This document shows, one piece after another, positions 41,921 through 50,924 of a stretch of DNA of 64,000 bases. Position 1 is the stretch's first letter. Every line of letters starts with the position of its first letter. The stretch spans positions 34,539-98,538 of the forward strand of contig JAHDWN010000026.1 in the NCBI GenBank assembly GCA_023382675.1, read 5' to 3'. The notes below the pieces were generated by a model. It was not told the origin of the DNA. It worked only from the letters and a program-made list of their open reading frames with translations, and searched no databases. The position numbers and the translations under genes are program-made. The DNA is from Anaerolineae bacterium. GTDB lineage: Bacteria > Chloroflexota > Anaerolineae > Aggregatilineales > Phototrophicaceae.

Positions 41921-42843
41921 TGCATCGTCCCCGTTAATCCACGTCGGTAGCTGCGCGCCTGGATCAGCGCGATGGCGATAAGAATCACGAACAGTACCAC
42001 GGCGATGGCTGCGCCGTAGCCCATACGGCTGAATTGGAAGGCGGCAGTGTAGACATATTGCACGAGCGTCAGGGTCGATGTGCCGGGGCCGCCGGAGGTC
42101 ATGACGTAGGCCTGGTCGAAGACCTGGAACGAGTTGATGATCGACAGCAGCGCCACCAGGAAGATCGTCGGCGACAGCAGCGGAATCGTCACGAAGCGAA
42201 ACAATGCCCAGGGGCTGGCGCCGTCAATGCGCGCGGCTTCGTAAAGCTCTTCCGGAATGTCCTGCAAGCCGGCGAGAAACAACACCATACTGTAGCCGAC
42301 CGTCCACCAGATCGTCGTCAGGATGATGCCGTAGAGCGCGACGTTTTCATTCAGCAGCCAGGGGACAGGCGCGATGCCGAGATATTTGAGATAGGAGTTG
42401 ACCAGCCCGAAATCGCGTTCGAGCATCCACGTCCAGAGGACACCGACAACGGTTGACATCAAGACGTAGGGAATGAAGACCGCGACCCGGCCAATCGTGC
42501 GCCCACGACGCGGTTGATTCATAAAGATCGCGAGCGCCAGCCCGACGATTATTAGCAGCGGTACGGTCAGTACCGTGAACACAGCCGTATTGCGCAGGGC
42601 ATCGAGGAAGCGTGTGTCGCGCGTCATCGCCTCGAAGTTGCTGAAGCCGACCCAGTCCGGTTGGCCGACAATGCGCCAGTTGGTGAAAGCCATGCCCAGG
42701 CCGACAAGCGCCGGCCCCAAACGAAAGGCTAGAAAGAAGATTAAGTACGGCAGCACAAACAGATAGGCGGTGGTCTTGTACGAGAACCGGGGCGCTGTCC
42801 TGGTTTGCGTATCGGCGCGAGCACGAGGCAACACGCGGCCCAT
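41917..42843 (-). CDS. carbohydrate ABC transporter permease, MalF/UgpA type
   Basis: 308 residues with six helices. The EAA loop is [35 protein letters not shown] lies before the ATG. It is separated from the upstream binding-protein gene by a 71-base gap that contains a hairpin, and it overlaps the downstream permease. Together the genes are a sugar importer, probably driven by an unlinked ATPase. Confidence 0.93.
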   Translation of the reverse strand: MGRVLPRARADTQTRTAPRFSYKTTAYLFVLPYLIFFLAFRLGPALVGLGMAFTNWRIVGQPDWVGFSNFEAMTRDTRFLDALRNTAVFTVLTVPLLIIVGLALAIFMNQPRRGRTIGRVAVFIPYVLMSTVVGVLWTWMLERDFGLVNSYLKYLGIAPVPWLLNENVALYGIILTTIWWTVGYSMVLFLAGLQDIPEELYEAARIDGASPWALFRFVTIPLLSPTIFLVALLSIINSFQVFDQAYVMTSGGPGTSTLTLVQYVYTAAFQFSRMGYGAAIAVVLFVILIAIALIQARSYRRGLTGTMQ

Positions 42844-42863
42844 GGCTTTTCCCTCTCAAAACT

Positions 42864-42895
42864 AACACCGGCCCCCCATGAGAGGAGCCGGTGTT
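42864..42895 (-). terminator. intercistronic hairpin between binding protein and permease
   Basis: AACACCGGC (42864-42872) and GCCGGTGTT (42887-42895) form a nine-base stem. On the minus strand AGTTTTGAG follows. It may partly stop transcription or protect the upstream mRNA, giving more binding protein than permease. Confidence 0.6.
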
Positions 42896-42914
42896 TCGTG
42901 ACCGGAACGGATGG

Positions 42915-44201
42915 CTACGGAATCGAAAGGATAGCGGTGATCTCGTTGCAGGCCGTTTCGACCGCCGGGCGCACCTCGGCGTCGTTGAGCATGATGTCCT
43001 GCGCCAGCACCATCATTGGCGTCGGTGCGTTGCTGGCGAAGATTTCGTTGTACTTGACGATACCGGGCAGGATGACTTCGTAAGGCAGCATCTCCACGAA
43101 GGACGAGCGCCCCGGAAGCTCCAGGAAAGCCTCGGACTCGGACACGCTGTTGAAGACCGGAAGCTGACCTGAAACTGCCCAGCCCTGCGAGTTGGAAACG
43201 AGCCACTCCAGGAAGCGCAGTGCATCGGCCTGCTTGGCCGGATCGGCGTTGGTCGGGAGCGTGAAGTTGTGGCCACTGCCCCAGACTGCGGGGTGATCGA
43301 AGACGACCGGGTATTCGATGACGCCCCAGTTGAAGCCCTGATCAGCCTGCGCCTGCTCAAGCTGCGGCATCCGCCACGGCCCATCGATGAGCATGGCCGT
43401 CCGCCCGGAGAGGAAGTCGGCGGGGTAATCTGTCTGCCCCTGGGGCGCGACGCCGTGGGTGTAGACCAGGTCTTGCAGCCACTGCCAGGCCTGGGTCGCC
43501 TTGTCGAGATCCCAGGCGCACTGCATACCGTCTTCGGAGAGGAACTGGCCGTCGAGCTGGTTGTAAAGCGCCCACCACTGGAAGAAGGCGTGGTGGTTGG
43601 TGTGCATACTCGTGCCGTACTGGACGACATTGGCGGCATCGAAGCCGTCATCGCCGGGGTGTTTGCCATTGGCATCAAGCGTCAGCATCCGGGCGGCTTC
43701 GACGAATTCCGCGCCGGTGACGGGCAGGGTGTCGATGCCCGCTGCTTCGAACATGTCGACGTTGTAGAAGATGCCGTGCATGTGCAGGTCGAGCGGAATG
43801 GCATACTGAACCCCCTCGTACTTGTTCAGATTCCAGGCGTTCTCGGAGAAGTTCTCGACCTTGAGTACATCGGAACCGGCGATGATGTCATCGAGCGGCA
43901 GGATCAGGCCCAGGTCAATGAACTGCGCCATTTCCTGCGGGTGCATCGCCAGGATGTCCGGCGAGTCGCCCGCCGCCGCCGAGGTGATGAAGGCGTCGAA
44001 CAGCGGCGACCACTGCTGCATCGTCAGGTTCACCTGAAGATCCGGGTTGGCGGCGTTCCACTCATCGACCAGCCCCTGCATCGTCTCGGCGTCGGGGCCG
44101 GTCCAGCCGCCCCAGAATTCAATCGTGGTCGATTGCGCTGTCGCCAGGCTGACCGAAAACAACATCACGACCAAAAGAGAGCATACGAGTAACCTGCGCA
44201 T
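42915..44201 (-). CDS. sugar ABC transporter substrate-binding protein
   Basis: 428 residues with a signal peptide (to about 23, ending ATAQ) and no lipobox Cys. It has the periplasmic-binding fold of MalE-type proteins: [11 protein letters not shown], then VNLTMQQW and [28 protein letters not shown] lies upstream. The ligand is unknown, but the sialidase-like gene upstream suggests glycan-derived sugars. A GTTTCA half-site at 44217-44222 lies just upstream of its ATG. Confidence 0.92.
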   Translation of the reverse strand: MRRLLVCSLLVVMLFSVSLATAQSTTIEFWGGWTGPDAETMQGLVDEWNAANPDLQVNLTMQQWSPLFDAFITSAAAGDSPDILAMHPQEMAQFIDLGLILPLDDIIAGSDVLKVENFSENAWNLNKYEGVQYAIPLDLHMHGIFYNVDMFEAAGIDTLPVTGAEFVEAARMLTLDANGKHPGDDGFDAANVVQYGTSMHTNHHAFFQWWALYNQLDGQFLSEDGMQCAWDLDKATQAWQWLQDLVYTHGVAPQGQTDYPADFLSGRTAMLIDGPWRMPQLEQAQADQGFNWGVIEYPVVFDHPAVWGSGHNFTLPTNADPAKQADALRFLEWLVSNSQGWAVSGQLPVFNSVSESEAFLELPGRSSFVEMLPYEVILPGIVKYNEIFASNAPTPMMVLAQDIMLNDAEVRPAVETACNEITAILSIP

Positions 44202-44356
44202 AATTCACCTCACTGTGTTTCAAGATTCAAGAACCAAGGTCATTGTGCGTATCCCTGAAATTGTGCGTCGGTTGCCTCCTTCCTCTCAATCACAGCCTTG
44301 TCGTTGCCAGGAGTGGTGGATACCTGCCAGCAGGCAGCCGCCTTTTCGCCAAGAAC

Positions 44357-45322
44357 TCAGACGCCGTAGGCTGCCCCTTGCATGAGCCAGGCTTCGCTGA
44401 AGCTGGCATACTGGATATGTTCGCGCCGGTAGGTATAGACCAGGTGCAGCATGCTGTCCGTCGTCTGTGCCAGCGTCGGGTACGAGAATTCGGCATGATC
44501 GGTCTCGAAGGTCTGCACCCAACGCCAGTGCTCGCCCTCGTCCGCGAGCGCGACGCACAACGGCGTTCGCAGGCTCGGACTGTTGTTGAAGGCCAGTGCC
44601 AGCCGCCCGCTCTGCAAGCGCATGAGATCAAAGCCCGAATTGGGGTTCGGCAGTGCGGTCGCCGCCGGTGTTGACCAGGTCTCGCCGCCATCGCTCGACT
44701 CGGTGCGCCAGAGATTGCCGCCGCTGCCGCCGGTGCGCAGATATGCCAGCAGACGTCCATCCGGCCGCGTGACCACTGTCGGATGAATGTTGCCCGCCGG
44801 GGTCGAAATCGGCTCAGTCAGCTGCCAGGATACGCCGTCGTCATCCGAGATCAGCATGCGTGACTGCCAGGTGTTTTCGTCGTAAGCGGGCAGCAAGATG
44901 CGCCCCGCGGATACCAGCGGGCGGCTGCGGAACATCAGACCGGGATAATCCATGATCGGCTCGGCGGGCAGCCAGGACGCGCCGCCATCTTTGGAGATCT
45001 GGCGGTAGGGCTGCGCGCTTGTCCAGTCATTGCCCATGATGGCGTCGAAGAACAACCAGAGCGTGCCATCCGGGCGGGGTAGGAACACCGGCTGCCCCAG
45101 CGAGCGCCCGGCTGCCTCGGCGATGATGCGCGGTTCGCTCCACACTTCAGAACCGGCTGGCTTTTCGCAGCCGAGAATGACGACATCGGGCGACGTTTCG
45201 TAAGCACCGCCGAACCACGCCGCCAGCAAGCGTCCATCTGGCAGCGCGATCAACGTCGCGCAGTGGGCCATTGGCCGGTCGTCCAGACGCTCAAACAGTG
45301 GGCGAGCGATCATCGCTACCAT
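44357..45322 (-). CDS. sialidase-like BNR-repeat protein
   Basis: 321 residues from the ATG at 45322 with AGGTGA upstream; a longer frame to 45415 overlaps iclR and was rejected. Asp-box repeats SKDGGASW, SDDGVSW and SSDGGETW mark a six-bladed propeller. FRIP-like N-terminal signature is not clear, so true sialic acid cleavage is uncertain. There is no signal peptide, so it acts inside the cell, on sugar imported by the next genes. Relatives are annotated exo-alpha-sialidase. Confidence 0.82.
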   Translation of the reverse strand: MVAMIARPLFERLDDRPMAHCATLIALPDGRLLAAWFGGAYETSPDVVILGCEKPAGSEVWSEPRIIAEAAGRSLGQPVFLPRPDGTLWLFFDAIMGNDWTSAQPYRQISKDGGASWLPAEPIMDYPGLMFRSRPLVSAGRILLPAYDENTWQSRMLISDDDGVSWQLTEPISTPAGNIHPTVVTRPDGRLLAYLRTGGSGGNLWRTESSDGGETWSTPAATALPNPNSGFDLMRLQSGRLALAFNNSPSLRTPLCVALADEGEHWRWVQTFETDHAEFSYPTLAQTTDSMLHLVYTYRREHIQYASFSEAWLMQGAAYGV

Positions 45323-45329
45323 ATATCTG

Positions 45330-46139
45330 TCACCTGCTCTGACTGCCATTGCGCCGCGCCGCCGATGCGGATTGCGTCGCCGTCGAAGGGACGTAGCCCA
45401 TGCGTCTCGACACATCCTCCGCCGCCGAGACGACGTTTTCGACCAGCGACGGCATCCGGCTCCCGAGAATCTCCGGGTCAGCGCCGGAGATGCTGCAAGA
45501 GCCGACGACCCGCTGGCCGATGCCGAAGATCGGCGCGCCGATGCAGAAGGTGTGGGTCTCGTGCTCCTCGCGGTCGATGGCGTAACCGCGATATTTCGTC
45601 AGTTCCAGTTCATGGCGCAGCGCATCAAATTCCGTGATCGTGGCCGGGGTAAAAGCCGGCAGCCCGGTGTTTGCCACAACGCGTGCCTGCTCCTCTGCTG
45701 TGTAGTAGGCGAGCACCGCTTTGCCGACCGAGGTGCAGTGCATCGAAACGCGGTCGCCGATGGCCGTGCGCGCCAGCAGCCGCTGCGGCGACTCGACAGC
45801 ATAGATGTAGAGGACATAGCCGCCATCCGGCACGGTCAGGTAGACTGTCTCGCGGGTTTGATCCGCCAGCCCGCGCAGAATCGGCGCTGCGCGATCGCGC
45901 AGCTCGACGTTGACGCGCACGTTCTGCGTCAGGGCGATGACTGCCGTGCCCAGCGCATAGCTATCGCCATCGACTTTCTCGACAAAGCCTTCGTTCAACA
46001 GCGTCGCCAGGATGTGATGCGCCGTGCTCTTGGGCATGGAGAGCCGCCCGCTGATCTCGGTAAGAGTCAGCCGGGGTTCATCTGGAGAGAACAACTCCAT
46101 GATGCGGATGGCTTTGACGAGAGAGTTGATCGAGGCCAA
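45330..46139 (-). CDS. IclR-family transcriptional regulator
   Basis: 269 residues from a TTG at 46139 with GAGGTGG upstream. The N-terminal winged helix has LTLTEISGRLSMPKSTAHHILATL. The C-terminal effector domain has GDRVSMHCTSVGKAVLA and later GSCSISG. It probably controls the sugar operon downstream, whose first gene follows by eight bases, and itself. A palindrome just upstream is its likely operator. Confidence 0.93.
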   Translation of the reverse strand: MASINSLVKAIRIMELFSPDEPRLTLTEISGRLSMPKSTAHHILATLLNEGFVEKVDGDSYALGTAVIALTQNVRVNVELRDRAAPILRGLADQTRETVYLTVPDGGYVLYIYAVESPQRLLARTAIGDRVSMHCTSVGKAVLAYYTAEEQARVVANTGLPAFTPATITEFDALRHELELTKYRGYAIDREEHETHTFCIGAPIFGIGQRVVGSCSISGADPEILGSRMPSLVENVVSAAEDVSRRMGYVPSTATQSASAARRNGSQSR

Positions 46140-46164
46140 TAATCACCACCTCAGTATAAACAAT

Positions 46165-46181
46165 GTTTCATAATGTGAAAC
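46165..46181. promoter_or_regulatory. palindromic operator candidate upstream of iclR
   Basis: GTTTCA-TAATG-TGAAAC is a perfect 6-5-6 inverted repeat, 26 bases before the TTG start, in an AT-rich promoter-like stretch. Its size and symmetry fit IclR operators. A GTTTCA half-site with a weaker GAAC arm lies at 44217-44234, upstream of the binding-protein gene. Confidence 0.6.
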
Positions 46182-46420
46182 CAAATTCGATAATATTGAA
46201 CGGGGCCAGAATTTACCCCGTGAGATCATTTCTGTCAAATTTGCGGTTGGGAAGATCAAAGTGTGATGTGGTGCTTGGAATGATGTAGATCGCGCTTGAG
46301 GCGATTGTCTCACAGCGCGCGTGGGGGGAGAAGCGATATCTACGATTTTGACGCGGCAGAGAATGATAGACTGAATATTATCTTTCAAGCCGCGGGCAAC
46401 ATCCCCGCGAGGTGGAAAGT

Positions 46421-47719
46421 ATGAATGGTTTAGGTGGCATCGCGCTCGTCCTGGGACTGGTGGCGTTAGGCTCAAGTGTGTTGGCTGTCACCAGGCTCAA
46501 AGGTATGGCCGCTTTCCTGCTGATGCCTAAAATACTGGCCGAAAGTCTGGCGCTCTGGACGGTCTTGCTGGGGCTGCTGGCTGGCGTGATCGGGCTTTTC
46601 TCCGCTTCTCCGGCGCTGATCGTGATCAACCTGCTCCTCGGCGGCACGGCGGCGTTTTTATCTATGCGCTTTATCCTGCAGGTCACGGCTTCCCACACGG
46701 AATTTGAAGCGGCTTTTGGCTCCAACTGGCGTGAGCAGATTGTGCCAGAGCGGCGAGCGCGTCTGCCCCAGAAGCGCTGGCTCATTCGCTTGCCACAAGC
46801 TCCCCAGCCGCGTTGGGAACAGGATGTGGCTTTCTGGACGATCCCCGGCACCGAACGGCGACTGCTGTGTGATCTCTGGCATCCACCGACGACCGTGCCG
46901 TCTTCTCGGCTGGCAGTGATCTACCTGCATGGCAGCGGCTGGAGCTTGCTGGACAAAGATGCCGGAACGCGCACCTTCTTCCAGCATCTCTGCGCACAGG
47001 GGCACTTTGTAATGGATGTGGCTTATCGTCTGATGCCGGAAACCACTATCGAGGGCATGGCAGGGGATGTCAAGCGGGCGGTGGCCTGGCTGAAAACCCA
47101 TGCCGCCGACTACGAAATTGACCCGGAGCGGATTGTCCTGGCGGGTGGCTCGGCGGGGGGACACCTCGCCTTACTGACCGGGTATGCGCCCTACCATCCC
47201 GCTCTCACACCTGAGGATGTGGCGGGGGCGGATCTCTCCGTGCGCGCCGTCATCTCCTATTACGGGCCGGGCGATATGCGCGCCTTCTACAACTACAACG
47301 ATTGGAAGAAGATCGGCGATCTTCTCCGCCAGACCAGCCACAACCCGTTTCTACAACGTCTGCTGCTCGGCAGCGATCCGACTGATCGGAAGAATTTCAA
47401 AGACGGGTTCGAAGCGATGGCGAACCTGTTCCCCGGCGCGCCAGATGAAGTGCCGGAGTGGTTTGGCTTGCTTTCGCCTGTCGAGTATGTGCAGGCGAGC
47501 TGCCCGCCAACGCTGCTGCTGCAAGGGAGCGGGGATGCTGGTGTTCCCCCGGCAGCGACACGTAGCCTGGCCGAAAAGCTGCGGGCTGCGGGCGTTCCGG
47601 CGCTGTATGTTGAGTTCCCCCAGGCCGAGCACGCCTTCGATCTGGCACTGCCGCAGTGGTCGCCCGCAGCGCAGGCGTCTTACTACGATGTGGATCACTT
47701 CCTGGCGCTGATGGCGTGA
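46421..47719 (+). CDS. membrane-anchored alpha/beta hydrolase (HSL-like)
   Basis: 432 residues from the ATG at 46421 (GAGGTGG upstream). Two to three N-terminal helices (to about 95) lead to a hormone-sensitive-lipase-like domain: IYLHGSGWSLL as oxyanion loop, nucleophile Ser244 in GGSAGG, an Asp in GSGDAGVP and a His in AEHAFD. It probably hydrolyses an ester at the membrane. Substrate is unknown. Upstream, TTGACG at 46348-46353 may be part of a promoter. Confidence 0.85.
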   Translation: MNGLGGIALVLGLVALGSSVLAVTRLKGMAAFLLMPKILAESLALWTVLLGLLAGVIGLFSASPALIVINLLLGGTAAFLSMRFILQVTASHTEFEAAFGSNWREQIVPERRARLPQKRWLIRLPQAPQPRWEQDVAFWTIPGTERRLLCDLWHPPTTVPSSRLAVIYLHGSGWSLLDKDAGTRTFFQHLCAQGHFVMDVAYRLMPETTIEGMAGDVKRAVAWLKTHAADYEIDPERIVLAGGSAGGHLALLTGYAPYHPALTPEDVAGADLSVRAVISYYGPGDMRAFYNYNDWKKIGDLLRQTSHNPFLQRLLLGSDPTDRKNFKDGFEAMANLFPGAPDEVPEWFGLLSPVEYVQASCPPTLLLQGSGDAGVPPAATRSLAEKLRAAGVPALYVEFPQAEHAFDLALPQWSPAAQASYYDVDHFLALMA

Positions 47720-47920
47720 TAAGACGGCTGGAAAACCTGCGAGCCTGAGAGACGCAACCGACTGATAGGTGTCGGTTGCCGTCGCCTGCGGATTGTTCGC
47801 GCCGCTAAATGACAGCATCTCGATTTTGCACAGCCTCCAAACAGCATCTTCATCATTTCTACACAACTTCCTGGCACTCTCGAGCGCATGTACACATGCA
47901 ATGCACAGAGAGTGAAGCTC

Positions 47921-48997
47921 ATGTTGAAGAAAATCATCGTTGGTCTGCTCGTCTTGACCGTCGTGGGTGGGGCAGCCTCCGTTCTGCTCGATTCTCAGAA
48001 CGCCGTTTTACCAGCAACGATCACACCCACCGTCGCCGCGACTGTGGAGCCAACTGTGAACCCGGCTGCCGATACGGCTGCGAATCCAGCAACAAATACA
48101 CAACTTGCAGGCACGCCGCAGCCGGCGCAGCAATCGACCAATAATGTCGGTGAGGTGTGGAGCGGCAGCGGCACGATTCTCGACCTGACCACCGTCGGCA
48201 TGACGCTGGCGCTGACCGATGGCAGCAATATCTACGTCGAACTGGGCGCGCCGGATTACTGGCAGGCGCAGCCGGTCACGCTGAACAAGGGCGCTGTCGT
48301 GACGGTGGACGGCTTCTTCAATGGCTCCAACTATCACGCCCGCACCGTGACGACCTCGGACGGCGCGATCCTGGCGCTGCGCAGCGAAACCGGTCAGCCC
48401 CTGTGGTCGGGCGGCAGCAACGGCAACGCGTCGAATGGCGGCCAGGGTGAAGTGCAGGTCCCGGCGGATCAGTGGGTGACGGTCGAGGGCACGGTCACAG
48501 CGCTGACGAACAACGGCCTGGTCGTCCAGACCACTGATGCGCAGACCCTGACGGTTTCCTTTGGCCGTGCAGATTTCTGGCAGACGCAGAACACGACCTT
48601 CGCCGTCGGCGACGCGATTTCGATGCTGGGGTTCTGGCAAGCGGAGCAGTTCCAGGTTGGCCAGGTGACGAAGACGGCGACCGGCGAACGCATCCTCCTG
48701 CGCGACCCGAATGGGCGACCGCTGTGGGCAGGGCCAGGGCGTGGCCAGGGCAATGGCAACAACGGCAATCAGAATGGCAATGCTGGCGGCAGCGGAAGCA
48801 GCAGCGGCAATGCCTTCGCTGCCAGCACAGGGAATGGCACCGGTAATGGGAATAACGGCGGTAACGGGAGTGGCACCGCTGGCGGCAGCGGAGACAGCAG
48901 CGGCAATGGGAATGGAAACGGCGGCAGCAATGGTAACGGAAACGGCAATCAGTATCGCGGCCAGCGCCAGCAAACCATCAGCACACAGCAGCCGTAG
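47921..48997 (+). CDS. exported protein with two DUF5666-like beta repeats and a Gly/Asn-rich tail
   Basis: 358 residues from the ATG at 47921. A signal/anchor helix, a Thr/Ala/Pro-rich linker (about 25-75), and two homologous beta domains. The first has GSGTILDLTTVGMTLALTDG and ends QPLWSGG. The second has VEGTVTALTNNGLVVQTTD and ends RPLWAGP. A low-complexity tail of Gly/Asn/Ser follows. The repeat pattern resembles OB-like DUF5666. It lies 35 bases upstream of cytochrome b and may belong to that operon, but the role is unknown. Confidence 0.75.
   Translation: MLKKIIVGLLVLTVVGGAASVLLDSQNAVLPATITPTVAATVEPTVNPAADTAANPATNTQLAGTPQPAQQSTNNVGEVWSGSGTILDLTTVGMTLALTDGSNIYVELGAPDYWQAQPVTLNKGAVVTVDGFFNGSNYHARTVTTSDGAILALRSETGQPLWSGGSNGNASNGGQGEVQVPADQWVTVEGTVTALTNNGLVVQTTDAQTLTVSFGRADFWQTQNTTFAVGDAISMLGFWQAEQFQVGQVTKTATGERILLRDPNGRPLWAGPGRGQGNGNNGNQNGNAGGSGSSSGNAFAASTGNGTGNGNNGGNGSGTAGGSGDSSGNGNGNGGSNGNGNGNQYRGQRQQTISTQQP
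48735..48951 (+). repeat. Gly/Asn low-complexity coding repeat
   Basis: Short GGCAATGGNAAY-type units (Gly-Asn-Gly) are repeated and interrupted by GGCGGCAGCGG. They encode the tail of the upstream protein. Slippage could change its length. Confidence 0.65.
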
Positions 48998-49032
48998 TCC
49001 GCTGCCAGTCATTCACCAGGGAGCCATATCTC

Positions 49033-50433
49033 ATGACCGATGAATTCGATCCCCGACCTGAAGACCTGAAACAGCGCGTCTGGGAGTCCATCCAGCGGGA
49101 TGAACTCCCACCCAGCGACGACCGTGGGCGGATGCGTGTGGTAATGAACAACCTCGTGCTGCACCTGCACCCGAGCAAAGTCGCCAAACCAACCTTGAAA
49201 TTCACTTACACCTGGGGATTAGGCGGGCTGGCACTGCTGCTGATCGTGCTGCTGTCCGTGACCGGCGTCATGCTCATGTTCGTCTACACGCCGTCGCCCG
49301 AAACCGCCTACCAGGACATGCTCAACCTGCAAACCAGCGTCTGGTTCGGCCAGTTGATCCGCAATCTGCATCACTGGAGCGGCAATCTGCTCGTGATCGT
49401 CGCTTTTCTCCATCTGCTGCGGGTGTTTTTCACGGGCGGGTTCCGCACGCCGCGTGAATTCAACTGGATACTTGGTCTGGCGCTGCTGCTGCTCGTCGTC
49501 GCGGCGAATTTCACCGGCTACCTGCTGCCCTGGGATCAACTGGCGTATTGGGCGGTGACGGTCGGCTCCAGCCTCCTGAGCTACATCCCGCTGATCGGCG
49601 AAGGCCTGCGCAACTTCCTGCTTGGCGGCCCCGAAGTCGGCGCGGCCACGCTGACTAACTTCTATGGTCTGCACGTCGCCATCATCCCGCTGACGCTGAT
49701 GGGCATCGTCTCGTTTCACATCTGGCGTGTCCGCAAAGACACGCTGACCATCCCGCACACGGTGGATGGCAAGGTCGATGGCGACGATGGCGACCGGATC
49801 GAAAAAGTCACGACGCTGCCGCACCTGGTCTCGCGCGAGCTGGTGTTTGCGCTGGTGATGACGGGCGCGATTCTGTTGTGGTCGGTCTGGGTCAATGCTC
49901 CGCTGGAAGCCGCCGCCAACCCGGATCACAGCCCCAACCCGGCGAAGGCTGCCTGGTATTTCATGGGGTTGCAAGAACTGCTGCTGCATTTCCATCCTGT
50001 CTTCGGCGCGATCATCATCCCGGCGTTAGGCCTGGGCGCACTGGCTTTTCTGCCCTATCAGCGCTTCGACCTGAGCGCCGAGGGCGTCTGGTTCCGCTCG
50101 CGCAAAGGTCGCTTGATCGCGCTCGTCAGTACATTGACCGCGTTGATCGCCGTGCCGCTGCTCGTGCTGCTGGATGAATACGTGCTTGATCTGCCGGGGA
50201 TGATGCCAAACCTGCCGACGATCATCAGTAATGGCTGGATACCGTTGGCAGTGCTTCTGCTGCTGCTGATCGGTTACTACGACATGATCAAGCGGCTGTT
50301 CCGCTCGACAGCATGCGAGGCGCGCCAGGGCATCTTCGTCCTGCTGGTGACAGCTTTCATTGTTTTGACGGTTATCGGCGTCGCTTTCCGGGGCGAAGGC
50401 ATGGCGCTCATGCTCCCATGGGAGGTGCTCTGA
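49033..50433 (+). CDS. cytochrome b of a bc-type complex
   Basis: 466 residues with eight or more helices, a fused cytochrome b. The haem-ligand His pairs are in LHHWSGNLLVIVAFLHLLR and LHVAIIPLTLMGIVSFHIW. In the quinol-oxidation (Qo) loop the canonical PEWY reads AAWY at residues 306-309, within NPAKAAWYFMGLQEL. Variants of PEWY are known in quinone-adapted bacterial complexes. AGGGAG precedes the ATG. The Rieske start overlaps its stop by one base, so the genes form one operon. Confidence 0.93.
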   Translation: MTDEFDPRPEDLKQRVWESIQRDELPPSDDRGRMRVVMNNLVLHLHPSKVAKPTLKFTYTWGLGGLALLLIVLLSVTGVMLMFVYTPSPETAYQDMLNLQTSVWFGQLIRNLHHWSGNLLVIVAFLHLLRVFFTGGFRTPREFNWILGLALLLLVVAANFTGYLLPWDQLAYWAVTVGSSLLSYIPLIGEGLRNFLLGGPEVGAATLTNFYGLHVAIIPLTLMGIVSFHIWRVRKDTLTIPHTVDGKVDGDDGDRIEKVTTLPHLVSRELVFALVMTGAILLWSVWVNAPLEAAANPDHSPNPAKAAWYFMGLQELLLHFHPVFGAIIIPALGLGALAFLPYQRFDLSAEGVWFRSRKGRLIALVSTLTALIAVPLLVLLDEYVLDLPGMMPNLPTIISNGWIPLAVLLLLLIGYYDMIKRLFRSTACEARQGIFVLLVTAFIVLTVIGVAFRGEGMALMLPWEVL

Positions 50434-50924
50434 TGGCGGACAAGGATGTCTCCCGCCGCGATTTTCTCAAACTGGCCTGGGGCGCAGCCGGTGCGCTGGC
50501 GCTGGTCGAAACGGGCGGCGTGGTCTTGAGCTTCTTCTCGCCGCGCATCGTCGAAGGTGAGTTTGGCGGCGTCATCGACGCTGGCCAGGCTGACTCATTC
50601 CCGCCCGGCAGCGTCACCCCGTTTACGCAGGGCCGTTTCTACCTCGTGCGGATGCCGGACGGCGGCTTCCTGGCGCTGTATCGTAAGTGTACGCATCTCG
50701 GCTGTGCTGTGCCCTGGAACCCGGCAGAAGGCAAATTCATCTGCCCGTGCCATGCATCCAGCTTTGAGATGGACGGCCAGGTGATCAACCCACCCGCGCC
50801 GCGCCCGTTGGATCGGTTCGCCGTGTCCATCGTCGATGGCCTGGTCAAGATCGATACCGGCACGCCGATCCAGCGTGACCATGCCAGCCCGGCTGATCTG
50901 GTCTACGCGGGGGTGACAGCATGA
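50433..50924 (+). CDS. Rieske iron-sulfur protein
   Basis: 163 residues from the ATG at 50433 overlapping the cytochrome b stop, with GGGAGG upstream. An N-terminal Tat-like SRRDFLK plus helix anchors it. The [2Fe-2S] ligands are Cys86, His88 in CTHLGC and Cys104, His107 in CPCH, with Cys91 and Cys106 forming the disulfide. It passes electrons from quinol to the downstream cytochrome c. Confidence 0.95.
   Translation: MADKDVSRRDFLKLAWGAAGALALVETGGVVLSFFSPRIVEGEFGGVIDAGQADSFPPGSVTPFTQGRFYLVRMPDGGFLALYRKCTHLGCAVPWNPAEGKFICPCHASSFEMDGQVINPPAPRPLDRFAVSIVDGLVKIDTGTPIQRDHASPADLVYAGVTA

Noticed and set aside
45323..45415. Longer start of the sialidase-like gene
   Set aside because: It overlaps iclR and reads as Arg-rich; the ATG at 45322 has AGGTGA upstream.
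50313..50432. Longer start of the Rieske gene
   Set aside because: It is antiphase to the cytochrome b end, and the Tat-like start at 50433 overlaps its stop.
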